Assembly (NCBI RefSeq): GCF_023115355.1 | Contig: NZ_CP096021.1 | Coordinates: 248,001-312,000, forward strand | Reading direction: 5' to 3' | Length of the DNA: 64,000 bases | From: Halocatena salina | GTDB lineage: Archaea > Halobacteriota > Halobacteria > Halobacteriales > Haloarculaceae | Shown here: one piece after another, positions 45,091 to 53,999 of the stretch | Numbering within the stretch: the stretch's first letter is position 1 | Layout of the letters: each line of letters begins with the position of its first letter | Position numbers and translations under genes: made by a program | Notes under the pieces: model-generated | What the model was told of the DNA's origin: nothing | The model's input: only the letters and a program-made list of their open reading frames with translations | Database searches by the model: none

Positions 45091-46180
45091 CTGTATCCAA
45101 TTAATGGTCTCTTACCTACGTTGGTGTGTATTTTGCCTTCATATCCAAGTAATAATTTTATTTTTATATAATATATTGTATATTTATAAATATGATGTGC
45201 CTAGAGGCATTTTTGCTCATAGAAACGTCGGAGAAATCCAAACGGTAGTACCCACGGACGAGAGCGCTATGCACGCGGAGCGAGGGCTACTGATGCTCAG
45301 CTCGGTCGATATCTCGACAACACAGGACATCGAACCGGGGAGAACATGGCAATTTAACGTAGTCATTCTCGAGTCAGTCGTGGATATCGCTGATCACGAT
45401 ATCACTGTGCTTGGTATTCCAGGGTGAGTTATTGACCGGAAATGAGGAGTTCGAGAAAAGCTTGGTCGATACTAGTAGCCTGTACAATAAACAGTCAATA
45501 TAAAATCAATTGTGCATTCCACCCATGCATGGATAGTATACGGAACGCGCTACCGTAGTATAACGCAGACTCAATCACCGGGACGGAAGAGGAGATGAAT
45601 AATATGAATTCTGACGCAGAGTAGACTATCGGACCCGATAATATTTGGAATTGCCTGATGAGACTCAAGGCAGTGAGGGGGATGGCAAGCATCCAGTGTT
45701 GTTCGAAAGTATGTCTTTAACTATGTGATCTCGCGCAGATATTGGCCCCAATCACCATATGAATTGTATGTTGATAATCATATATTATATGATATTTGTA
45801 GGAGTTGGTACGCTGCAGCGGTGGCTGCACATATCGGCAAGCGAGCGTCACCAGAAGTATCTTTACTATGCACGGCGAATAATCCACCGTGTGGTTCTCA
45901 TATAAACTAACAGCTACTCTTAGAGGGGAGCGAAACGCTCGGTCCTCAGGTCTTAGAGTGTTTTGTTGGTCTCCAGTATGGTCATCTGATCGCGATTGTG
46001 CCGGACGATATCAGAACAAGGGTATCCATCCATTGTCTCGAATGTGGCATCCAGATGGTGCCTCATTGAGAGCGACTGAATTGTCATTAAGATCATCAGC
46101 TCGCTCGAATGTGTGGTCGATCGGGTCTGACAATACGGAACAGATATGACAATAAATACGCAGATATCCGAGGGTCAATC
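45091..46180. other. Long intergenic region with a possible gene remnant
   Basis: About 1.1 kb, AT-rich at 45140-45195 (catalase promoter side) and 45770-45800. On the plus strand near 45270-45425, LLMLSSVDISTTQDIEPGRT and WQFNVVI look like a piece of a secreted FxLYD-type domain, but no intact frame exists. No RNA gene seen. Confidence 0.4.
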
Positions 46181-47755
46181 ATGACTACCTCAAACAACGA
46201 TGGTCTCCCGGACGACACGGAGGACGATTACACGCTGTCGCTCGGAGAGAACCAGACACTCATCATCGTTTCGAACCGGCAACCGTACAGCCACCAGTAC
46301 GAAACAGGGGATGAGGGGAACAAGAAGATAACAGTCGATCGGCCTGCAGGTGGACTCACAGCGGGTCTCGACCCGGTGATGCAGCGTGTCAGCGGAACGT
46401 GGATCGCATGGGGCGACGGTGAGGCCGACCGCGACGTGACCGACAAGGACGGAACAGTGCAGATGCCACCCGAGGAGAATGCCTACACGCTCAGACGGAT
46501 TTGGCTCTCCGAGGATGAGGTCGAGGGCTACTATTATGGCTACAGCAACCGTGTGCTCTGGCCGCTCTGTCACGGTGGCATCTGGAAGACCGAGTTTGCC
46601 GAGCGGTACTGGCAGCGCTACCGGCAGGTGAACGAAACGTTTGCGAAGGTGATCGACGAGCAAACGACGCCGACCTCGCTGGTTTGGTTTCAAGACTACC
46701 ATTTCGCACTGGCGCCACGATTGGTTCAGGAGTCGGCTCCTGAATCAACCTTCTTACTGCACTTCTGGCACATCGTCTGGCCAGGCTGGGACACGTTCCG
46801 CGCGTGTCCACAGGCGAAGACATTGCTCGACGGACTGCTCGGCAACGATCTGCTTGGCTTCCACATCGACCGATACTGTGAGAATTTTCTTGACTGTGTC
46901 GATAAGGAACTGGAAGATGCATTCGTCGATTACGACGACAACCGCGTCAGGTATGACGGGCACACGACGCGTGTCGAGTCATTCCCGATGGGCATCGATG
47001 CCGCGACAATCGAGCGAACCGCCGACTCCGTTTCCCCATCGTTCTGGTCGGAGTTCGCCCGCGAGCACGGCTTCGACAGAGAAACGCAAGTCGCCATCGG
47101 GGTCGACCGCCTCGACTACACAAAGGGGATTGTCGAGCGTCTCGACGCACTCGAACGACTCTGGGAGATGAATCCGGAATGGCAAGGAGAGCTGACCTAT
47201 ATTCAGAAAGCCGATAAGAGCCGGTCGCGTATCCCCGAGTATCAGAATCTCCAGCAAAACGTCGAGACGGCGGTCGAACGAATCAACGACCGATTCGGAA
47301 CAGACGATTGGCAGCCAGTCGTCTACATCGACGACTGGCTCACCGACGAAGAACTCCGCGGGCTCTACCGCTACGGCGACGCGATGCTCGTCAGCGCCGT
47401 TCGCGACGGGATGAACCTTGTCGCAAAGGAGTACGTCGCGGCACAGGTCGATTGCGATGACCGGGATCAGAATCCAAATCTAGGCGAGGATTGTAGCGAG
47501 CAGTCCGGAAACGACATGGAGAGTGCGATCTGCGGCGTTCTCGTGCTCTCAGATCAGACCGGTGCGCACGAGGCACTTGGCGAGCACGCACTTACAGCCA
47601 ATCCATACGATACGGAGGCATTCGCCGAGACTATCGAACAGGCGGTGACAATGGATGATGCAGAGCGTCGCGAGCGAATGACGGCGTTGCGCGAGCACGT
47701 CGCGTCGAACGATATCTATGCGTGGATGGATGACATCTTTGAGGCTACTCAATGA
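46181..47755 (+). CDS. otsA: Trehalose-6-phosphate synthase (GT20)
   Basis: 524 residues from ATG 46181 (upstream in-frame ATG 46109 adds an implausible leader). It makes trehalose-6-phosphate from UDP-glucose (or other NDP-glucose) and glucose-6-phosphate; trehalose is a compatible solute. GT20 motifs: PAGGLTAGLDPVM (glycine loop), YSNRVLWPLCHG, VWFQDYHFALAPRLV, LHFWHIVWPGWDTFRACPQ, LGFHIDRY, GVDRLDYTKGIVERLDALER, and DGMNLVAKEYVAAQ near the C-terminus. A roughly 25-residue acidic insert (CDDRDQNPNLGEDCSEQ) follows. The next ORF, overlapping by 4 bases, looks like the first codons of the expected phosphatase gene but is cut short. Confidence 0.95.
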   Translation: MTTSNNDGLPDDTEDDYTLSLGENQTLIIVSNRQPYSHQYETGDEGNKKITVDRPAGGLTAGLDPVMQRVSGTWIAWGDGEADRDVTDKDGTVQMPPEENAYTLRRIWLSEDEVEGYYYGYSNRVLWPLCHGGIWKTEFAERYWQRYRQVNETFAKVIDEQTTPTSLVWFQDYHFALAPRLVQESAPESTFLLHFWHIVWPGWDTFRACPQAKTLLDGLLGNDLLGFHIDRYCENFLDCVDKELEDAFVDYDDNRVRYDGHTTRVESFPMGIDAATIERTADSVSPSFWSEFAREHGFDRETQVAIGVDRLDYTKGIVERLDALERLWEMNPEWQGELTYIQKADKSRSRIPEYQNLQQNVETAVERINDRFGTDDWQPVVYIDDWLTDEELRGLYRYGDAMLVSAVRDGMNLVAKEYVAAQVDCDDRDQNPNLGEDCSEQSGNDMESAICGVLVLSDQTGAHEALGEHALTANPYDTEAFAETIEQAVTMDDAERRERMTALREHVASNDIYAWMDDIFEATQ

Positions 47756-47818
47756 CCCAGACGCTTCCAACAGCTTCTCGATCGACTGCTCGAAGCCTGC
47801 GTGAATCCGTTCCCGCGT
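47752..47818 (+). pseudogene. Truncated start of a gene coupled to otsA, probably the phosphatase otsB
   Basis: ATG 47752 overlaps the otsA stop (ATGA) and the frame reads MTQTLPTASRSTARSLRESV before passing into sequence that encodes, on the other strand, a fragment of the window's unknown membrane family. In other haloarchaea the phosphatase gene follows otsA closely, hence the proposed identity; the remaining codons are too few to prove it. Confidence 0.35.
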
Positions 47819-47825
47819 GTATTAC

Positions 47826-48050
47826 TTACAACTTTCCTGTCGTGTTAAGCTCGCGTGTAAGCACGAGCTGGTTGATCGACAGAACGATCGTCAGAAGCGT
47901 AATATTACTGGCAGTGATCGCCTGAAACAGATAGAGCATCTCTGTTGTGTGATACACGGCGACTACGTCAGTACTTATGAGAAGCACCACAGCGAGACCG
48001 AAGATTCCGTAACGATACTGGCGAGGACGGGCGATCACCCTTGAGGACAA
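47826..48050 (-). pseudogene. N-terminal fragment of the unknown membrane family (copy C)
   Basis: Reads YGIFGLAVVLLISTDVVAVY, then LTIVLSINQLVLTRELNTTG and a stop. These are the two N-terminal helices and the INQLVLSQE-type motif of the family seen at 32142-33251 and 59342-60334. The middle and C-terminal helices are gone; the fragment ends where the otsB-like remnant begins. Confidence 0.65.
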
Positions 48051-48514
48051 CCCACTCGTAGGAACCTTTGTGGGCAGATTGCCATAGATCTTTATCAGGA
48101 ATCAAAAGGAAAAGTGTTGTCGATGAATATTCTAGCATTCGCCCTGAATGAGTTACGAATACGACTCTCTCTCTACCGAAGACGAAGAAATAGCATGAGA
48201 AAAGCTATAATGCCGAAGGGATACATCATCATTGTATAACAATAGCACGCAACAGCGATGATCGTTTTAGGCTATCTGTTGTCCCCGTGGTTTGAGGTGA
48301 CTGTCGCCCTATCTCTGTGCGATAGGCTTCAGCGTCGGGTCGTATCTATCAGGCAAGGGCGTACCGGATCGACTTGCCGGATGGAGTCCAACTGCTAACT
48401 GAAACTCTTCGGTTTTCAGTGATGTCGCCAGACTGCGTCTGGCTGACTTACGAGAGCCATGCTCTCGTGAATGTCGACAGAGGTATTACACCAGTCGCGC
48501 ACGAAACATCGACG
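48051..48514. other. Intergenic region upstream of the metallophosphoesterase
   Basis: About 460 bases. It holds two hairpins (48427-48467). The metallophosphoesterase frame extends into it as far as 48374, but that part reads poorly. Confidence 0.45.
48427..48467. repeat. Two consecutive perfect hairpins
   Basis: GCCAGA-CTGCG-TCTGGC (48427-48443) is followed after 7 bases by CGAGAGC-CAT-GCTCTCG (48451-48467). Both have perfect stems of 6 and 7 bp. They lie 48-88 bases upstream of the preferred metallophosphoesterase start, so they could be mRNA-leader or operator structures, or remnants of an IS200/IS605-type end, which uses such hairpins. Confidence 0.45.
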
Positions 48515-49144
48515 ATGTTGGTACTCGGAGATGCACACGCGGCTGACCCGGACAACCGAGCAGCTCTGCTAGACATATACGATGCCACGAACGCCGACGT
48601 CGCGCTCCAGGTTGGCGATCTTGAATGGTACGATCTCCCGGTCGAGACGTGGTTCATCGCCGGAAACAACGAGGACTTCGACGTCATCGACGCTCTCCGG
48701 GACGACGCGATGCCCGATGTGAACAACGTTCACCTGCTCGCCAGCACAGCGACCGACCTTCAGGGACTACGCGTCGCTGGTCTGTCTGGAAATTACGCGC
48801 CGACGAAGTACGACTTACCGCGTAGTGAACTTGAGGGTGACCGACGACGCCATTTCACCCGCGACGATGTCGAACGACTCGCCGCTATCGAGGACATCGA
48901 CGTGCTTGTGATACACGAAGCGCCGAAAGGCTTGCTGTACTACGGCTACGACCCAGGCTGTGAGCATGTCAATGATCTGCTCGACACGACCGATCCCGAA
49001 CTCTGTCTCATCGGACACTACCATCGTCACGAAGAAGCCGAAATCCTGGGTTGTCGTGTCGTGAGTCTCGCACCCGCCTGGGAGCGCTATTACACGCTCA
49101 ATTCAGCAGATCTGACGATTGACGTACACGAAACGCCTGGTTGA
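48515..49144 (+). CDS. Calcineurin-like metallophosphoesterase
   Basis: 209 residues from ATG 48515 (MLVLGDAHAADPDNRAALLD); the frame is open to an ATG at 48374, but the added 47 residues cross the hairpins and look non-coding. Metal-ligand motifs in order: GDAH (about 5-8), LQVGDLEWYD, IAGNNEDFD (GNNE), IHEAPKG, LIGHYHRHEE. This is the metallo-dependent phosphatase core, acting on phosphomonoesters or diesters in the cytoplasm; the substrate is unknown. The start is uncertain. Confidence 0.85.
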   Translation: MLVLGDAHAADPDNRAALLDIYDATNADVALQVGDLEWYDLPVETWFIAGNNEDFDVIDALRDDAMPDVNNVHLLASTATDLQGLRVAGLSGNYAPTKYDLPRSELEGDRRRHFTRDDVERLAAIEDIDVLVIHEAPKGLLYYGYDPGCEHVNDLLDTTDPELCLIGHYHRHEEAEILGCRVVSLAPAWERYYTLNSADLTIDVHETPG

Positions 49145-49293
49145 TACGTGCGAATCTCGATGCCGTCATTCGGTAGTGGTCGAGATGCAACCGGCATAGA
49201 GGAGAGTGATATACATACGAGACGATTCTGTAACCTGGCGTCGACGCACAGAACATCATACTGCGACCCAGCTGTCCCTATAGCATCGAACGT

Positions 49294-49590
49294 TCAGTCC
49301 TCACTGCTCACGAACTTATTGAAGTAGCTAGTATCGCCCTCGCTGGTTTCGTCTTGGTAGAGGAACGTGAGATCGTTCTCTTCGAACGTTTCAAAGAACT
49401 CGTCCCACGAGATATCGTCGGGGATCCCCTCATCATCGTCCTGATCGGGAAAATCAATACGGAGCAACCTGCTATCGCCGCTTTCGGTGCTCTCGACGTA
49501 CGCAGGCTGATCACCGCGCTCCTCGACCCACTGGCGTATCTCCTGGTGATCGGTCGTGGTCTGACTTTCGCCTGGATCTGAGTCTGACAT
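49294..49590 (-). CDS. Small acidic conserved protein (often mislabelled branching enzyme)
   Basis: 98 residues from ATG 49590, preferred because family members begin shortly before the DHQEIRQWVEERGDQPAYVE block. It continues SRLLRIDFPDQDDDEGIPDD, ISWDEFFETFEENDLTFLYQ and SYFNKFVSSED. The ISWDEFF.(K/T)FE...L.FLYQ segment occurs in a widespread small family that databases sometimes label 1,4-alpha-glucan branching enzyme without evidence. No catalytic motif, signal peptide or membrane segment is seen. Confidence 0.75.
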   Translation of the reverse strand: MSDSDPGESQTTTDHQEIRQWVEERGDQPAYVESTESGDSRLLRIDFPDQDDDEGIPDDISWDEFFETFEENDLTFLYQDETSEGDTSYFNKFVSSED

Positions 49591-50091
49591 GAATGCCACA
49601 CGATCGTTCGACCACAATTTTCTAGGTGTGCTGTCTTCTTTGGCCAGGTTCGGGCAGAGTGCATTACGTGATACGCAAGGTCAGATGGTGTGTCTACACA
49701 GTAGCCGAGTTGGTCTGAGACACCTCCATCTCAAGAGCGTAGTTGTGGGATCTGCCGTCGCGTCGGGTATCATCTCGACAAGTGGTTACCGATCTCGATA
49801 GCGACTATCTCGAAGTGGTTCTGAAAGTAACGGCTCGGAAACTCAAATTCGCTGTCTATCTCGGGGAACGGTGTCTCTCCGTTTCGAACGATCTCCCGGA
49901 TGAAGTTCAGGGATCCTAGTGCTGGTCGAATACAAACGACAGAGATGCTCATCGTTGGTGGAGACAAGCCGGGTCCGACTTTCGATCGTCACAGTATGAT
50001 GCAGGAACTGCAGCCACATGGAAAAACAGTGGATGGTCGCTACAGGGCATATCGCTTTGACGATCGAACAGGCACTGAACCATACGTGCTG
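49591..50091. other. Intergenic; possible minus-strand fragment at 49770-49915
   Basis: The minus strand reads LNFIREIVRNGETPFPEIDS and FQNHFEIVAIEIGNHL, protein-like but unrecognised and without a clear start. No RNA gene seen. Confidence 0.4.
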
Positions 50092-51069
50092 TTACGGTGC
50101 TTGAGTTTGTCCATCGGCGTCGAGCAGCTCTTGGTATCGGTTTCGGATGGTGACTTCACTGATGTCCGTTACCTCACTGACCTCGTTTTGGGTGATCTGC
50201 TCGTTGGTGAGCAGCGGTGCAGCATACACCGCAGCGGCCGCCAGTCCGACTGGACTCTTACCGATGTGGATGAGCTGCTCCTTACCGGTTTCGAGCAACT
50301 CGTGGGCGCGGCGCTCGGCCTCGTCCGAGAGATCGAGCTCCGAAGCGAACTGGGCAACGTAGCTCTCTGGATCCGCGGGCTCGATCTCGAGTTCGAGTTC
50401 GCGAACGATATAGCGGTAGGTCCGCTTGAACTCCATCTCGTCGATCCGGCTGACGTTCACGACCGTGTCGATACTGCGGGGCGTTCCTGCCTGTCTGGCC
50501 GCACCGTATATGGCAGACGAGGCGACACCTTCGATCGACCGGCCAGGCAGGAGATCCTCGTCGAGTGCACGGCGGTAGATCACCGACGCGGTCTCACGAA
50601 CGCTTTCTGAGAGTCCGAGCGCACTGCCCATACGCTCGATCTCACCGAGTGCCTGCTTGAGGTTGCGCTCTTGAGAGTCACGGGTGCGAAAGCGCTCGTT
50701 CCACGTGCGCAGGCGCTGCATCTTCTGGCGTTGGCTCGCGTTCAGCGAGTTGCCATAGGCGTCCTTATCCTGCCACCCGATGTTCGTCGACAGGCCCTTA
50801 TCGTGCATGAGATTCGTCGTCGGTGCGCCGACGCGACTCTTCTCGTCTTTTTCCTGGGGATTGAACGCACGCCACTCAGGACCATGATCGATGCTCTCCT
50901 CATCGACAACGAGTCCACACGCCTCACAGACGGTCTCACCGTGGACCTCATCAGTGACGAGTGACCCGCCACACTCAGGGCAGACGGTCTCTTCGTATTC
51001 GGCGTCCTCTGTTTCCGAAGTCGTTGCTTGGATCTGTTCGTCGTTGGTTCGGATGTGTGTTTCTGACAT
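50092..51069 (-). CDS. tfb: Transcription initiation factor IIB
   Basis: 325 residues, full length. It recruits RNA polymerase to TBP-bound promoters. An N-terminal zinc ribbon (CPECGGSLVTDEVHGETVCE, then ACG; about 30-52) is followed by the B-reader segment (GPEWRAFNPQEKDEKSRVGA, PTTNLMHDKGLSTNIGWQDK), then two cyclin-like repeats (from about QMQRLRTWNERFR to NVSRI, and from RYIVRELEL to NRYQELL), each with the expected helices (VASSAIYGAARQAGTPRSID; GLAAAAVYAAPLLTNEQITQ). Haloarchaea carry several TFBs, and accessory copies may direct subsets of promoters. It stands alone. Confidence 0.97.
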   Translation of the reverse strand: MSETHIRTNDEQIQATTSETEDAEYEETVCPECGGSLVTDEVHGETVCEACGLVVDEESIDHGPEWRAFNPQEKDEKSRVGAPTTNLMHDKGLSTNIGWQDKDAYGNSLNASQRQKMQRLRTWNERFRTRDSQERNLKQALGEIERMGSALGLSESVRETASVIYRRALDEDLLPGRSIEGVASSAIYGAARQAGTPRSIDTVVNVSRIDEMEFKRTYRYIVRELELEIEPADPESYVAQFASELDLSDEAERRAHELLETGKEQLIHIGKSPVGLAAAAVYAAPLLTNEQITQNEVSEVTDISEVTIRNRYQELLDADGQTQAP

Positions 51070-51369
51070 GGATATTTCACCTGCGGATGAGGGCAGAGTG
51101 GAGGGCTGAGGCTACCGGACGGAGATCACCCGAAGAAACCCGGAAGCCACGAACCTAACATTAGGTAAGGCTGAGAAGTATTTAAATGCTTCGCCCCCAT
51201 TGATGGTTTTATATTCACCGTCGTATCCGGGCAGACTACCGATTAGACGTATCGATCGTCGCAAATAAGACGCCGAACAACACGGTTTGGATCGTTCGGG
51301 AGCTGCCAAGTAATGGATTGGTTCATTAGAGGGTGTGAACGTGTGTGGTCGAAAGTTGCCAGCACCGAC

Positions 51370-51785
51370 TGAAGGGCCTACATAGATCAGTACATTGATA
51401 ACTGTGTCGACGTGGTTCGCGAGCGGACTGGTACGGACGATATCCACCTAGTCGGCTACTCCATGAATGCTCCACCCGTGTCATGTATGCTGCGCTCTAT
51501 CCGGAGAAGGTTGTGACATTGGAACTAAAAGAATCCGCCATCAACTTTGACGTTAAGAACGAGGGATTCGCCTTCCGGGAGGCGATCGAAGCACATGATC
51601 CAAAGGATCTCGTCGCTGTGTTCGGAAATATACCTGCTCTGGTGCTGGTAGGGTTTGTCGCGCGCACGCCGATCGAATACACCGTGATGAACCCACTGCG
51701 ACTTCGAAACAATCTAGAGAACGAGGAATTCGTCGAGCAAGCGGCGTTACGGACGTGGTGGTTCGTCAGTGGTCCTAGCATGGTT
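51370..51785 (+). pseudogene. Second relic of a PhaC-type PHA synthase
   Basis: Reads [31 protein letters not shown] (the active-site G-x-C-x-G box has become GYSMN), then (shifted) [20 protein letters not shown], then HDPKDLVAVFGNIPAL, TVMNPLRLRNNLENEEFVEQ and AALRTWW. The N-terminal third and the C-terminal histidine region are missing. The active-site cysteine is not present. It covers part of PhaC that the relic at 34340 has lost. Confidence 0.72.
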
Positions 51786-51793
51786 GGCAGTGT

Positions 51794-52507
51794 CTATTGT
51801 TCGGGGCGATCACCGACGAACCGCCATTCGTCATCTTGTGTCTCTACGTCCGACACCGCCTCTAGGCCAGGACTGATAACCTCCTGCCACCAGTCGTCAG
51901 GGTCCTCGTATGTAGCCGGGTACTCTGGAAACACGTCCGTTTCGAAATCGTCTCTTTTCGCGCTACTGCGCTTTTGAAGGTAGAGATACGCCGCCCGAAG
52001 CGCCTCCCGATTCCGTTCTCGATCGGTGGATGATCCCGGTGGGTCGAACGTTTCGATCTCTTCAATAGTGGGTTCGTCGGTAATCTCCGGTCCTCTCGGT
52101 TCCTCGGCGGGCGCTTGGAGGCTTTCTGTCGGATTCTCTTCTTGTCGCGGGGTCGTCTCGGATCCAGTCGCTGCCGTCGCCTGCGCTTCGACGTCAGTTT
52201 CGACTTCAGACTCCGAAATAAGGAGATCGTCCTCGACCTCGGATGCAAGTGTCCAGACAGTTCCGCGCGACCTCTCTTCGCTTGTGAGCAGGCCACGCTC
52301 GTAGAGATCGTCGAGACGGTCATTGAGAACAGTGTGATGGATTGGCAGCTCGTCTGCAACGTCTGTCACCAGCAGATTCCTATCGCCGCTCCGAGCGAAC
52401 ACCGAAAGGATCTCTTCGTCGCTCACCTGCGGTTCGCGGTTGGGATCTCCCATACTGTGCTCTATGAGTTCTGTCGTGTTGAACCCCCCGCTGTGTGGTG
52501 CGCTCAT
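51794..52507 (-). CDS. Winged-helix DNA-binding protein with acidic linker
   Basis: 237 residues (or 219 from the ATG at 52453). Residues about 27-90 form a winged helix: SDEEILSVFARSGDRNLLVT, DVADELPIHHTVLNDRLDDL, YERGLLTSEERSRGTVWTLA. A long acidic, Thr/Pro/Glu-rich linker (about 95-165) follows, then a C-terminal domain (REALRAAYLYLQKRSSAKRD; YEDPDDWWQEVISPGLEAVS). The layout occurs in plasmid- and virus-linked haloarchaeal proteins, but I know no function. It is the downstream member of a same-strand pair with the 98-residue gene and faces the PHA-synthase relic. Confidence 0.75.
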   Translation of the reverse strand: MSAPHSGGFNTTELIEHSMGDPNREPQVSDEEILSVFARSGDRNLLVTDVADELPIHHTVLNDRLDDLYERGLLTSEERSRGTVWTLASEVEDDLLISESEVETDVEAQATAATGSETTPRQEENPTESLQAPAEEPRGPEITDEPTIEEIETFDPPGSSTDRERNREALRAAYLYLQKRSSAKRDDFETDVFPEYPATYEDPDDWWQEVISPGLEAVSDVETQDDEWRFVGDRPEQ

Positions 52508-52537
52508 TCGTTCATGAGGCTCGGTGTCGGATAAGGA

Positions 52538-52834
52538 TCATTCGCCCATTTCAGGCCGTGGCGTAAACACGATCTTCGTTTCCTCGCCGATGCAGTCACC
52601 GCCTTCGATCGCCGCAACCCGAAGCACTACGTCAGTCGTGCTCCCACAGCCACCACTGACGAACTCCTCCCACTCCTCACCGACAGAGGTCGTCCCTGTC
52701 TTCGACATTCGGAGATATCTCCGATACGAGTCGGTTTCAAGGGGAGACCTGATGTGGCCACTAGCTGTTGCTGGATACGTCACTGTGATTCGGTCGGCAT
52801 CTCCGGTTGATGAGCGTTCCTGACTGTTCGCCAT
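52538..52834 (-). CDS. Small conserved haloarchaeal protein
   Basis: 98 residues from ATG 52834, chosen because the upstream in-frame extension (to 53065) is basic, Ser-rich and reads through the inverted repeat. Recognisable blocks are RITVTYPATASGHIRSPLET, YRRYLRMSKTGTTSVGEEWE, EFVSGGCGSTTDVVLRVAAI and EGGDCIGEETKIVFTPRP. The family is unnamed to me. No signal peptide or membrane segment. It is divergent from the 311-residue gene at 53064, and 30 bases separate it from the winged-helix gene. Confidence 0.7.
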   Translation of the reverse strand: MANSQERSSTGDADRITVTYPATASGHIRSPLETDSYRRYLRMSKTGTTSVGEEWEEFVSGGCGSTTDVVLRVAAIEGGDCIGEETKIVFTPRPEMGE

Positions 52835-53002
52835 ACTGAATGTGAGCGTTGCACGATAGTATGTGTGGCGATGACAGTCCTTACAGAAACGATTACTACT
52901 CGACCGAGTAGCCGTGGTGATGGTATAGCGGTACGATCCGGCCGACTTGCTCGACAGTCCTTTCGACGCAGACCGCGACGAAGCAACACACCTCTCGATC
53001 GT

Positions 53003-53025
53003 TTTACTCACTGTCGGTGAGTAAA
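53003..53025. promoter_or_regulatory. Inverted repeat TTTACTCAC-TGTCG-GTGAGTAAA
   Basis: Perfect 9-bp arms around TGTCG, 38 bases before the start of the 311-residue gene (53064) and 169 bases before the divergent 98-residue gene (52834). The position suits a control site for the divergent pair, perhaps bound by the winged-helix protein. Confidence 0.5.
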
Positions 53026-53063
53026 CCATACGGCGATCACATGGCTGGTGCTTTTCTGGAATC

Positions 53064-53999
53064 ATGACGAACAGTTACCCTATGAATGAATTCTGGCATC
53101 GCCTGCGCGAGGAGTGTGAGCGTCTTGCTCTCGGGACGGAACTGGTGACGCCTGTCTCAGAGCGCTCGTTCAAGATCGAAGCCACCTTTGAGGATCGAAT
53201 CGTCATCCAGTTCCAGGACAGTGGTGAGGAGCAGTCGCTCCGCCGCGAGCAATTCATTGTGCTCACCGATTCTCTCGAAGACGATCCGATCTCGTTAGAG
53301 AGCGTGCCGCCCGGCGTCGAGCCGTATACAGTCGTCCTGAGCCTTTCGTCCAAACACGTCTCTGAGGACGGAACGCTCTCACGAGCCCCCGATAAAGCAG
53401 TCGGTGGGGAGTCCCCCCACCTCGTTCCACCCGAGGAGGCACGGACGCGCCCCGAGCGTATTCACGATGACGCCGTACTGTGTGCCGACTTGCTCGATCG
53501 GCTGGACGCAGACGATCCAGCGTCGCTCGACACCGAAGCACTCGCCGACTTGTACGTTCTACTGTCGGACGTCCAGCGTGGTGCCGACCGGGTCAGGAAG
53601 ACCGTTAGAGAGCCCTTACTCGACCGGCTTGGGCCTGACCAACAGCTGCATGGTCGGTTTGGAACGGTCCAGCAAACCACGCGCGAGCGGCGTCGTCCGA
53701 AAGATGAGGAGACGGTGCTGGACGTACTCGACGAGCATGGCATCCCCCATGAGTGGGTGCTCGGCGTTGATTCCAACAAGCTGGATGTCGTACTCGCGGT
53801 AACGGATCTGTCCGAAGGAATGGTGTATGACGCCGACGAGCAGGTGTACGTCCAGAAGACGGGAGTCGATGAGAGCGCGAAGTTCGCGCGGCTCCAGGGC
53901 CTAGCAAACCGGCTCGACGAGATCGAAGGCGGTGGGGACATTCACGACGATCTCACCAACCTCGAACGACGCCTCAAGGAGGAACTTTCAGATGGATAA
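53064..53999 (+). CDS. Conserved accessory protein of unknown function
   Basis: 311 residues, acidic, full-length-looking frame. N-terminal beta-rich domain (VSERSFKIEATFEDRIVIQF; PYTVVLSLSSKHVSEDGTL), a helical middle (LYVLLSDVQRGADRVRKTVR, EPLLDRLGPDQQLHGRFGTV), a segment resembling a small alpha/beta fold (VLDVLDEHGIPHEWVLGVDS; LDVVLAVTDLSEGMVYDADE) and a C-terminal coiled-coil-like helix (LQGLANRLDEIEGGGD; LTNLERRLKEELSDG). I do not recognise the family; the middle resembles phage DUF2800-region proteins only vaguely. It is divergent from the 98-residue gene across the inverted repeat. Confidence 0.72.
   Translation: MTNSYPMNEFWHRLREECERLALGTELVTPVSERSFKIEATFEDRIVIQFQDSGEEQSLRREQFIVLTDSLEDDPISLESVPPGVEPYTVVLSLSSKHVSEDGTLSRAPDKAVGGESPHLVPPEEARTRPERIHDDAVLCADLLDRLDADDPASLDTEALADLYVLLSDVQRGADRVRKTVREPLLDRLGPDQQLHGRFGTVQQTTRERRRPKDEETVLDVLDEHGIPHEWVLGVDSNKLDVVLAVTDLSEGMVYDADEQVYVQKTGVDESAKFARLQGLANRLDEIEGGGDIHDDLTNLERRLKEELSDG

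Noticed and set aside
49900-50610. 236-codon plus-strand frame
   Set aside because: Antisense shadow of the TFB gene.
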